Source: Aptenodytes patagonicus
Lineage: Eukaryota; Chordata; Aves; Sphenisciformes; Spheniscidae
Direction of reading: 5' to 3'
DNA: 64,000 bases
Assembly: GCF_965638725.1 (NCBI RefSeq)
Contig: NC_134975.1
Span: 2,430,179 to 2,494,178 of the forward strand
The notes beneath the pieces are model-generated. The model ran no database searches. It was given only the letters and a program-made list of their open reading frames with translations, and was not told the DNA's origin. This document shows positions 36,401 to 45,892 of this stretch, in pieces; position 1 is the stretch's first letter; each line of letters starts with the position of its first letter. Both the position numbers and the translations under genes were made by a program.

Positions 36401-39400
36401 CTCCGCCGTGCCCGTACCGAAGTAGCTGTTGGCGGGCACGGGGATGAGCGAGGGGTCCTGGTCCTTCTCGCCCCCGGCTTCGTAGGGCCCGTCGTCGTAG
36501 CGCAGCGGGTCGAGGGAGCTCTGGTTAAGCAGCTCCACACGCAGGTTCCCTGCCGAAGCGAGGAGGGGTGAGGGGGGCCGGGGTGGGGACACCCCCCCCG
36601 GGGACCCTCCTGCTGCCTGGGGACAGAGGGGCGCCGGAGCTGCCCCATGGCACTGCGCTCGCCGGGTGGACCTGCCCCTGGCCTGGGCATCCCGACACAC
36701 GGACACGCGGATGCGCCAGTGCACGCACGTGTGCACAGACACGGGCACGCACGCACCTACCCACGCATGTACACGCACATGTGCTCACACGCACGCAGCG
36801 TGCACGCCGTATGTGCACGCGCCTGCACGCACGCACACAGGCATGTGCATGCATGCACACACCCCCATATGCACACGCACCATGCACACACCTGTGCGCC
36901 CACACCCACAGCATGAACACACACCTGCGCTCACACCTACCGCATGCTCACACCCACACGCGTGCTCACACCCACAGCATGCAGACACGTCAGGCATGTA
37001 TGTGCACATGGCTGCACGCATGCACACACACGCGCATACACCCCCCCATGTGCACACCCCCCCACACATGCACACTCGTACCACAGGCACACACCCGTGT
37101 GCTCACACACAGCATGCACACACACGTGCTCACACCCACAGCACGCTCACACACGCGTGCTCACACCCACAGCGTACATGCAGCCGTATGCTCACACCTA
37201 TAGCATGCTCGCACGCAGCACGCAGGCACCCGTACGCTCACACCCACAGCTTGCACGCCCGTCGTGCATGCACGCGCACACCTCGCACGCCTGCCCAGGC
37301 GGGAACACGCACCCCCCCACACCACGCGTGCACACGCAAACCTGTGCACACGCACCCGGGCAGCTGCACACAGCCCCGTGCCCGCACCCCAGCTCAGCCC
37401 GGGGGGGGGGTGCCCCGCCGCCCCCGCCCTCACCCTTCCAGTTGTAGGTGCCGGGGGCCCCGAAGAGGATGTAATGGTGGTCGGGGCTGAAGGCAGCGGC
37501 CAGGCCCTGCTGGCAGGAGCCGAAGCGGTCGTGGCCCTGCGGCCGCCCCTCGCAGAACTTCCACTCGCCCCCGTCCAGCTCGTCCCGCACCCGCAGGTCC
37601 TGGCTCAGCACGAAGCAGCGCCCGATCACGTCCCGCGTCTCCAGGGGCTGCCGCACCCGGTGCCGCGCCTCGTACAGGTGGGCGCAAGTCTGCGTGCGGG
37701 GAGGGGGGGGGGGGTGTCAGGCGGTGCCGGGGGACCCCCCCACCCCCCCACAGCCCTCGCCGCCATCCCCCGGCCTCCGGTGCTCACCACGATCTTGCCG
37801 CCGGCACCTTGGCTCTTCACGCTCACCCCCAGCCACTGGTTCTCCTTGCTCTCCCGCTGCAGGTCCACTGGTGGGGACGGGCAGCGTCAGCCCCGCCGGG
37901 ACCCCCGGGGGGGGGGGGAGCCGAGGGGACCCCGCAGACCGAGCACCCCTGGGCGCGCACCTCACCTCCCTCGTCGATGGGCACCCGCCAGCAGTCGGAG
38001 AGCTCGGGGGTCAGTGGGCAGGCGAAGAGCCCCCCGGTCCGGTTGGCACCTTGGCTGGGCAGCGCCGGCGCCTGGGGAGCCCCCACCAGCAACCTGCCGC
38101 GGCAGGGAGCCCCCCGTCAGGGTGTGGGGGGTGGCACCTGGCACCCCCCCCCCCATGCACAAGCGGGCATGAGCAACGCTGGGTTTGCACACCCGGTCCC
38201 ACCCCCCCGGCACCCATCCGGAGCCATTGGAGCGTCCCCGTCCCCGCCGCCCCCGTGCAGCTGTCCCCGCGCCCCCGCACCGATTTCACGCCGCCGGCCG
38301 TGCCGGCAGGGTGCATGCCCAGCGCCGTGGGTGCCAGCTCGCCCGGCCGAGCAGCTGCAGCCCCAGTGCGGCCATTCCCAGGCCTCATCCACAGCTCGGT
38401 GCACGTATGGGCAGGGGAGGGGGCGCGGGAGGTGACCCCACCACTCCCTGGCCTGTCCCCTTCGGTGAAGCAGGGTTGGGGGCACCCTGACCCCCACCCC
38501 ACGCAGCCCTCCCCGGGGTCCCCAAGGGGACGGGGCTCGCTCCTCTGTCGGGTGAGTGCCATGCCGCCGGTGGCTCCTCGGTGGCCGTGGGGCACCTGTG
38601 GCCACCCCCAGCCCCTCTCCCCGGGGGACGGTGGCCGCAGGATGCGAGGGAGCCCCGGGGGGTGGCGGAGAGGCAGAGCCGGTAAAAATAAACTGGAATT
38701 CACTCAAAATAACCCTGCAGCAACATGCCCAAAAAAGGAGGGAGCCAGACAGAGGCACAGGAGTGCACCCCGTGCCAGGGCACCGGGCACTGCCCGGGGT
38801 GCCAGGGCCGGGGGACGGTGTAAGGAGCCCATGGGGCTAAACCTGTCCCCAAACCCCATCGGGGACCGGAGGGGACGGGCGGGGGGACGCCAGTGCGGTG
38901 CCGGCAGGGCAGAGTCCAACGCGATGCCAGCGGCTCCGCAAACACCTGCCCGGGAGCTGGGGCACCGGGGAGCGAAAATATCCCTCCCAATGCCAAGAAT
39001 GCGGAGAGGGCGGTTGCCGCGGCCGGGCGGCTTCGGCCGGCGCCACCAGCCTGGCGGGGGGACGGGGACAGGCGGTGGCGAGTTGGGGCGTCGGGGATGG
39101 GGAGGGTGGCTGGGGCCTCGCGAGCGGGTGGGGAGGCACAGGCGACAGCGTCCCTGAGACCTGCCCGCTCCAGGGGGTCCCCATCGCCGAGACCCTCGCC
39201 AGCAGCCCGAGCCCCCCGGGGGCCACAGGTGCCATGGGGGCCACAGGGGCTGGGGTCCGCGGGGGACACGGGCCGGGGACCGCGGCCGCAGCCGGCGGCT
39301 GCCCTGGCATGCACCGGGTGGGCGTTTGCCAGCTCAGCGGCGAGCAGGCGCGGGGGAGGCGGCAGGCACGGCCCGGGGGGGGCCCGGCCGGGGGGGTCCA

Positions 39401-40080
39401 TGAGCCCCAGCACCCCGAGGCTGCGCTCGGGGCATCGATCGCCCCCCCCGATCCCCCCCCCCCCTCCCCCCCGCCCGGCTCCTGCTGAATAATTCAGGAG
39501 CGGCGGCAGAAGGGCAGCGCAGGCGGCGGGTCCCCGCGCCCGTCCCCGTCCCCTCGGGTCTCCAGCCCGGTTCGAGTCTCGGCACTCCGAAGCCGGGAGG
39601 GGCAGGATCCGGCCCCTCCAGCATCCCGGGGAGCGGGCGGCGGAGCCCCAAGCGGCGGAGGGGGGGGGGGGGGCAGCCCCGGGCTGCCGGTCCCCGACTC
39701 AGCGGAGGGGACGGGGTGGGGGACACACACACACGACACACAGACCCGAGGAGGGGGCACAGAGCGGGGGGAGACCCGACCCGGGGCAGGATCCGCGGGG
39801 ACAGCCCGGCTGTCCGGCGGGGGGTTGGGGGGGGGTGTCCGCGGCTCCCGCGCCCCTCCCGGCCCCGGGCAGGAGGGTCCGGAGTCCCGTCCCCCCCCCC
39901 CGGCACTCACCAGCCGGCCGGCTCGGGGCTGAGCTGCCGGTGCAGAGCCACGGCGAAGCCGAAGAGGCTGCCCTTGTCCCCGTCCTTCAGCAGGGTGCTG
40001 GTGGCGTCCAGGTTGAAGGCTGCGCTCGCCAGCAGCCGCAGGATGAGCCAGGGCAGCCAAAGCCGCCGAGCCCCCGCCAT
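27464..40080 (-). CDS. ITGA7: ITGA7, integrin alpha-7 (laminin receptor chain)
   Basis: Single-pass receptor chain; pairs with beta-1 and binds laminin in skeletal, cardiac and smooth muscle. Coding exons in transcript order: 40080-39911, 38093-37966, 37867-37788, 37689-37434, 36549-36418 (X1), 36237-36118 (X2), 34776-34569, 34427-34234, 34056-33968, 33873-33746, 33285-33190, 33080-33019, 32889-32720, 32533-32363, 32243-32131, 32034-31836, 31343-31260, 31183-31104, 30985-30908, 30832-30730, 30060-29884, 29782-29690, 29526-29413, 29333-29235, 29139-29014, optional 28478-28366 (A), 27646-27464 (B). X1-B gives 1110 aa and X2-B 1106 aa; phases are consistent. [20 protein letters not shown] is a signal peptide. 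A beta-propeller with Ca2+ loops ([20 protein letters not shown]) and thigh/calf domains follow. The membrane helix [20 protein letters not shown] leads into LGFFRR (B) or CGFFQR (A). The human polybasic cleavage motif is not found. Confidence 0.97.
27810..28175. repeat. 31-bp minisatellite in ITGA7 A-B intron
   Basis: About ten copies of a 31-bp unit with the constant part CACCGCAAACCCTCGCAC. Two unit versions alternate, one with ACCACGCGCCAGC and one with GTCCCGGCTCGGG. A more decayed tail continues to about 28320. Confidence 0.9.
28366..28478 (-). other. ITGA7: ITGA7 alternative cytoplasmic exon A
   Basis: A 113-nt exon with acceptor CCCCAG and donor GTAACG, starting [20 protein letters not shown]. 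This matches the alpha-7A cytoplasmic start CGFF of mammals, and as I recall the mammalian A exon is also 113 nt. Because 113 is not a multiple of three, inclusion shifts the last exon into another frame, ending at a TGA at 27588-27586. If the donor is not used, translation stops at once in the intron (TAA). Confidence 0.85.
28523..28945. repeat. GGCAC/GGCAT pentamer satellite in ITGA7 intron
   Basis: About 420 bp of tandem pentamers GGCAC, GGCAT and GGCGT with GGCACAGC and GGCTGGGGT variants, lying between the membrane-helix exon and exon A. Confidence 0.9.
30112..30600. repeat. 32-bp minisatellite in ITGA7 intron
   Basis: About 15 copies of a 31-32 bp unit containing CCCCACAGCC and CCCCTGAATG, filling the intron between the exons at 30060 and 30730. 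On the minus strand each unit reads as a GGGGG-rich block. Confidence 0.9.
32575..32712. repeat. (GGGGAT/GAGGAT)n hexamer array in ITGA7 intron
   Basis: Tandem hexamers GGGGAT, GAGGAT and GGGACA next to the donor of the exon ending at 32720. Confidence 0.9.
33440..33715. repeat. 18-19 bp minisatellite in ITGA7 intron
   Basis: About 14 copies of GGGGATGGGGGACACCCA-like units, alternating ACACCC, ACGCCC and ATGCTC endings. The array ends about 30 bp before the exon 33746-33873. Confidence 0.9.
34846..34877. repeat. (CCGT)n(CT)n microsatellite in ITGA7 intron
   Basis: Short run of CCGT tetramers followed by CT dinucleotides. Confidence 0.8.
36690..37345. repeat. Alternating purine-pyrimidine (CA/CG/TG) array before ITGA7 X1 exon
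   Basis: About 650 bp of CACACACG-, TGCACACG- and GTGCTCACACCCACAGC-type units between exon 37434-37689 and the X1 exon. Long alternating purine-pyrimidine stretches with CG and TG steps are candidate Z-DNA. Confidence 0.85.
38682..38738. promoter_or_regulatory. CArG box and MEF2-like site in ITGA7 intron 1
   Basis: CCAAAAAAGG at 38729-38738 is a perfect SRF CArG box, CC(A/T)6GG. GTAAAAATAA near 38682-38692 resembles a MEF2 site. Both lie in a small AT-rich island in the first intron of a muscle integrin, where SRF/MEF2 control would be expected. Function is inferred. Confidence 0.4.
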
Positions 40081-40084
40081 GCCG

Positions 40085-40205
40085 CCGCTCCCCGCCGCTC
40101 CCCGCCGCCCCCCCCGGCTCCGGCCGGCGTCGAGGAGGAGCAGGGGCGGCCGGGGAAGAGCTCGGCCCCCGCCCCGCCTGCCGCGGGCTGGGTGACACCG
40201 TGTGT
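40085..40205 (-). promoter_or_regulatory. ITGA7: ITGA7 proximal promoter region
   Basis: CpG-rich sequence directly upstream of the ITGA7 ATG, without an evident TATA box. It is cut off on the far side by a 73-bp tandem repeat. The transcription start is not determined. Confidence 0.4.
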
Positions 40206-40209
40206 CACG

Positions 40210-40800
40210 GCCCGGGGTGGCTCAGCCTGGGGCAGAGCATCGCACCCCGCAATGGCGCATCCCGCACCCCACGCCTCGCTGCAGGGGGCATCGAACCCCA
40301 TTATCACAGGTACTGCACCCCGAACCGCAGCGCAGCGCACCCCACGCCTCGCTGCAGGGGGCATCGAACCCCATTATCACAGGTACTGCACCCCGAACCG
40401 CAGCGCAGCGCACCCCACGCCTCGCTGCAGGGGGCATCGAACCCCATTATCACAGGTACTGCACCCCGAACCGCAGCGCAGCGCACCCCACACCTCGCTG
40501 CAGGGGGCATCAAACCCGTACCGCAGCGTGCTGCACCCCGAACCGCAGCGCATCGCACCCCACATTGCTGCACAGGGCATCGAACCCGTACCGCAGCGTG
40601 CTGCACCCCAAATTGCTGTGCATCACACCCCACGCCTCACTGCAGGGGGCATCGAACCCGTACCGCAGCGTGCTGCACCCCAAATCGCTGTGCATCGCAC
40701 CCCACACTGCTGCAGGGGGCATCGAACCCGTACCGCAGCGTGCTGCACCCCGAACCGCAGCGCATCGCGCCCCTTATCGCAGCGCACCGCCCCCGTCACC
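40210..40800. repeat. 73-bp tandem repeat upstream of ITGA7
   Basis: Three nearly identical 73-bp units (phase points at 40288, 40361 and 40434) with GGGGGCATCGAACCCC, ATTATCACAGGTACTGCACC and CGCACCCCACGCCTCGCTGC. They are followed to about 40800 by shorter diverged units with ACCGCAGCGTGCTGCACCCC. The identical copies imply recent amplification. Confidence 0.9.
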
Positions 40801-43800
40801 CCGTATTGCACCCCAGAGAGCACTGCACAGCGCATCACCCCCAGATCGCGGTGCATGGCACCCCACGCCGCACCGACCAACCCTGCCCATGTGCGGAGGC
40901 AGATGTCGAAGCCCCCAGCCCAGCCCCGGCCCCGCGGCTGGGACATCTCCCCCCCCCCCCCCCCCCCCCCGGGGCACTGGTGACCCCCCCAGGGTTCCCC
41001 GGTCCCAAACCGCTGCTCACCCCCCATCCAGCGCTGCTGAAACGGGGCCGCGTCCCCCAGGGCTGGGCACAGCACCCGGGCTGGGCGGCGGGTGCTCCCC
41101 CGGCTGGGGGGCGAGGCGGGGGGGGAGGCGGGGGGCAATCGCCCACCTCTGGACCCTCTGCGAGGCGGGATGTCGGCTGAGCGTGGTGTGCCGGGACTGC
41201 AGTCGGCCTCCGCGTGGCCAGCGCCAAGAGGCGACACCCCGACACCTCCATACCCCAAAACCCCGTCACCCGCAGCGATACCCACCCGGCACAGCCGCCG
41301 TGCGGGGGCAGTTTGCCGTCCCGGCGGCTCCCCAGCACCAAGGCCGCGCTCATGGCGACCGCCGTGGGGACACGGCGGTGGGAAGGGGACCGGGACAGCC
41401 CCTCCGGCTGCTCCCATGGGGACGGCCGAGCCCCGTCCCCGATGGTCGGACTCCTTGCCAGGCCCCCCAACCACCCCCACCCTTGGGCTGGGAGAGGAGT
41501 AACCCCCCTGCACCCCAAAACGAGAGGAGCAGGAGCGGGACCCACGCACCCCCCACGCCGAAGGGCGTCCCAAGGGACGGGGGGGGGGCCCAGCGGCGCC
41601 GGCACGGCAGGACCCCACGAGCAGCGGGACCAGGTCCCGCGGGAGCGGTTGTGGCTCGAGCACGGCCCCGTGCCCCAAACGGCAGCTCGGGGGGGGGGGG
41701 GGGGGGGAGGGAAAGGGGGGGCTGTCATATTTTCCAGCACACTGGCTATTTTTAACCGCTCCCGCTCTCCAAAGGCCCGTGAAGATATTTGGGAGCTGGC
41801 AGGGCCGTGCCGGCCGTGTGAACGAGCTCCAGCTCCGCGCTGGACGCAGCAGCAGTCCTTCACCCCGGCCTCCTCCTCCTCCTCCTCCTCCTCCTCGCTG
41901 CCGGCCGGCCCTGTGTTTGGGGGGGGGGGGGGAACGAGGGCAGGACCAAGAGGGTCCGCGTCCCCCCCCCCCCCAGCCCCCCCAGCTCACCCCCCACCTG
42001 GCTGCCGTCCAGCCCTCCCCACGCTCGCCCCTTCTTTCCCCTTTCGCAGCCCAAATCCCTTCCCAACGTCCCCGCCGCCGTGCTCCCGACGTGGGAAAGG
42101 GCTGATCCCTGCCTGGGAGCGGAGGACGGGAACAGACTCGGTCCCCGGGGGCTGCTCAGCCTCCCGCCGTCCCCCCCGCCGTCCCCCCCCCCCCCCCGCA
42201 CCCCATCGCCCACCCCGGCAGGGGAGCACGGAGCTCCCCACCAGCTCTCCCGTGCGGCTGCCGCTGTCCGACGGGAGAGGACGGCATCACACGAGCATCG
42301 GGCCGAGTATAGACAGAAAGGAAGGCGGTCGCGGCCCGGGAAGCGAGACGAGCAGCCGACCTAGATAAAACCACGATTTGGGCTCCCGGCGCCACCCCTC
42401 AGTGCAGGAGGGGACCCCCAAAAAATCTGATGGAGGCTTCAGGCTGCCCACGGGCAGGGGGAGAGGAGACGGGATCCCAGCGCGCATCCCCGACTCGCTC
42501 TGCCACCCGGCTCTCCTGCCGGCTTCCAAACCAACCACCTCCGCACCGCACTCTCAAGCCTCCCTCCTCCCAACCAAGCCTCCAAATCTGCTTTGTTTTC
42601 CCCCAAACAGACCTAAACCCGAGCAGCATCCCGAGGCGGGGGAGCTCCGGCCGCAGGGGAGCCCCGGCCATGGGGGAGCCATCCCTGCACCCCGAGCAGC
42701 GCTGCTCAGCACCGTGCACGGCCAGGATGGACCCTCGGGGCTGCCATGGCGGGGTCCCGGCCGGGAGCTCATCCCGCTCCCCGCGCCGAGCCCGGTAACG
42801 TGCCGGAGAAGCCAGCTGCTCCGGACTAGCGACACCCTCCCCCGGAGCCCAGCGGGTCGGGGATTTCCAACCCCAAAACCAGCTCATGAACGGACAACAG
42901 GACACTTCCACCTCGGGGCTCCCGGGGCCTCCCGGCCTCGTCCCACCCCGGCACCAGCTGCCGGCGATTAGGTTTCAGCGGGGCCGGCTTTGCCGCACAC
43001 GGCACGGATGAGCAGGCAGCGAGAGCGGGAGCGCCCGGCACCACGGCAGACTTTGTCATCCCCTCGGCGCCATCTCGAGAGAATTTCATTTTCGGTGCGA
43101 GGGCCAACTTCCAAAGGAGGCAGGGTTTGCCGGGGGAGCGCTCCCCCCCCCCCCCCCCAGGCCCAGCTCAAGGCAGGACGCCATTCCCGGCGGCTCGGGC
43201 ACGAAGCACGAGGGTTTTCATGGCTGGAGGGTGAGCGAGGAGGCGGGGGGGAGGGGGGGGGTGTCAGGCAGCAACTCGCGCGTCAGGAGAAGAAAACTCC
43301 TTGTTGGGAGGATTCCCTTTGCTCCAAGCCCTGGCTTGGATTTGAACCCCGAGGTCCCAGAAGCCGCAGCCTCACCCCACCGGCCTCTGCATCGTGCGGC
43401 CGAGATGGGGAGGGGGCTGCAGGGCTGAGCTCCCCAACAAGGACAGCGGAGCCCCGGGGGTAACGCGGGGACGTCTTCGTCCCGCTCCCACAGCCAGGGC
43501 AGGATCCGCTCCAGGGGTCTCGCCGAGGCTTCTGCAGGAGCAGGAGCTAAAAGCGGGAGAGCGGGAGAGCGGGGAAGCACTTCCCTGGGCGTAGAAACAG
43601 CTGGAGCCGGGGAGCGGCGAGGGCCGGGAGCGGAGCTTGGGCAGGGCGAGGACGGGACCCACCACTCGCTTCCACAGGGACGGAGGGAGGGAAACGCTCC
43701 CGAGGGCTCCCCGGCATGGCCGAACCACCTCGCCAGCGCCATTAACGCTGTGAAGGGCTGAACTGAACCCAGGCTCCCTCCGCGGAGCATCCTCCGTCGG

Positions 43801-45667
43801 CGGGAGAGGAGGGAGGAGGAGGAAGGAGGCAGGTGGCAGCTCCGGCGGCCGCAGACCGAGCCGGCCGTGCCTCTCGGGGCAGAGGCGAGCGCGTTTCGCT
43901 CCCGTTCCAGGCAGCGCCAGCAAGGGAAGCCGAGGCACATCCCCGGCGTGTGCCCAGAGCCGGAGCCAGCGCCTGGGAGAGGTGTGGAAGTCCCACAGGC
44001 GCACACGGGAGGGTCAGCCGTCACCAGCAAAGGTCCCCAACCGGGCAGAGACCTTCATTCCTGTGGAAGGAAGGGCAGGAACCAGGTTGGCGCGGTTCTG
44101 GGAGCGGTGCCCGGTCCCCGGGGCTCCCGCGGGTGGGAGAGCTGCCGGCGGTCACCCTGCAAACACCAAACCCCTCCGATACACCCAAACCTTTCACGGG
44201 GAGCAGCTGACCCCGGCACACGCCGAGCCTGGGCGCAGGGCGGAGAGGGGCGGCCCCGCCGCACGCAGACCCCGAGCGCGCTCCGCCCGCCGGCACCCCC
44301 CCGTTAGCCCGGCACGCTCGTCAGCTAACGACAGAAACAGCGAAACAAATTCCTCTTGCCCTTCCCAAGGCTGCAGGGGCTCCTGCAGGCAAGAACTTGT
44401 TTGTGTAACCGGAGTGGGCCAGCATCGGACAGGCGTGTGGGGAGTAAGCTGGGGTATTTTTACCCATTCACTGGTTTATCTTTGGCCACATTTTATGCTC
44501 GAGTTCCTGTAGCTGCGGCCGGAGTTCCTCCAGGCCACCAGCTCGGAGCACGAAGGCAAGGGGACAGCGACGGAACAAGGAGCCGAACCCACAGGGAGAA
44601 TCCAGCCGGGATGCGGAGAGGCGCATCCCGCTCCCGACCGGGGCCGTGAGCGGGCAACCCCCCCGCCAGGACCGCCCTGACGGGAGCTCGAGAAGAAAAC
44701 AGCCGACACCGCAGCTGCGACGAGGCAGAACTTTGTGCTGCCCGCACCCCGAGCCCGCCAGAGCGCCCGAGCCCTGCCTACCCCTTACCAGCACCGACCC
44801 CCACAACCCCAGCCCCCTCCTCGCAGGCCCAGCTTTTTCTTTTCGCCTTCCCCCGCCCAACCCGAGGGGATGACGAGGTCGTCTTCCTCCTCCTCCTCCT
44901 CTTCCTCCTGACTCTGCTCGGCTGCGGCCAGCTGGCGCCCGGCCAGCGGACCCAGCCCTCGTCCCAGTCTCGGGCTGATTAAGCCCGGTGAGATCAGACG
45001 CATCCCGGCGTTTCTGCCAGCTCACCCTTCCGGCACTCTGCAGGCCAATTTAATTTTCGTAGTGCGCTTTGCCGGCAGCAGCCGCGTCTCGGGAGCCCGG
45101 CCGGCTCTCCCCCCACCCCCTGCCAGCTCATTTCTCTCGCTACCGGCCCCATCCATTAAACGTCCTGGCACACGAACAGCCCAGGCGGCCGCACCTGACA
45201 TTGGGACGCCCCGACAAGGACGATTCTGGATTATTTGAGATTTAGCCCCCGTCTTGCTCCCACCGCAGCCGGGAAGCGGGCGAGAGCTCGGGAATTCCCA
45301 AGCCGCGCAGGCTGGTCCACCTGGGAAGTAAAAGCGGGTTTAAGAGTCGTGCTCGGCTCCCTTCGGGCACCCCCGGCCCCTCCCTCGCCAGCGGGGAGCA
45401 GAGCGCTGCCCCGCTCATCACAGATCAGGGGGAGAAGGAGAGACGGCTCACCCGTCCCCCCCAGCACCCCGAAGACGGGGTGGGGACCCCGGCGCCTCGC
45501 GCCGCAGCCGAGCCGTGCCCGGGCTCTCGCTCGCTCACAGGGCACAGCCCAGGCCGTCCCCGGCCACACGGCTGGCACCGGGCCCCGTGGCCAGCACGGC
45601 TGGAAGCCAGGGGAGCCCGACACCCCGGCCCGCCCGCGAGGCAGCCGCGTACCCCTCACGCCACAGC
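40801..45667. other. Intergenic stretch with no recognised gene
   Basis: Nearly 5 kb between the ITGA7 upstream repeat and the PYM1 side. I recognise no protein-coding exon, RNA gene or mobile element on either strand. It contains poly-C/poly-G runs, a (CCT)n tract near 41869-41897, a second CCT tract near 44885, a MEF2 consensus at 41746, and less GC-rich patches near 44450-44510 and 45030-45060. Human neighbours BLOC1S1, RDH5 and DGKA were looked for by protein motif and not seen. Confidence 0.5.
41746..41755. promoter_or_regulatory. MEF2 consensus site upstream of ITGA7
   Basis: CTATTTTTAA fits the MEF2 consensus YTA(A/T)4TAR exactly. It lies about 1.7 kb upstream of the ITGA7 start codon in a short AT-rich patch. 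A muscle enhancer is plausible but inferred. Confidence 0.35.
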
Positions 45668-45790
45668 ACCCAGGCCCCTATAGCACCCATACGCGCCCCC
45701 CCCCCCCCCCCCCCAGCACAAACCCCTACAGCACCCGCAGCCCCAGATGGGCCCCTATAGCACCCGCAGGCGCCCATACCTCCAGCCAGG
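45668..45790. repeat. Short tandem repeat at the assembly gap
   Basis: Units of the form CCCCTATAGCACCC and CCCCTACAGCACCCGCAG with a long C run, ending directly at the N gap. The repeat probably continues into the gap and caused it. Confidence 0.75.
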
Positions 45791-45890
45791 NNNNNNNNNN
45801 NNNNNNNNNNNNNNNNNNNNNNNNNNNNNNNNNNNNNNNNNNNNNNNNNNNNNNNNNNNNNNNNNNNNNNNNNNNNNNNNNNNNNNNNNN
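45791..45890. other. Assembly gap (100 N)
   Basis: Exactly 100 Ns, a conventional placeholder, so the true size is unknown. It removes the PYM1 promoter and 5' UTR, since the sequence resumes two bases before the PYM1 ATG. Confidence 0.98.
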
Positions 45891-45892
45891 AG

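Noticed and set aside
40202-41755. Plus-strand open frames upstream of ITGA7
   Set aside because: The first part is the translated 73-bp repeat and the rest has no recognisable domain.
40801-45667. Search for BLOC1S1, RDH5 and DGKA, human neighbours of ITGA7 or PYM1
   Set aside because: None of their conserved peptides was seen on either strand.
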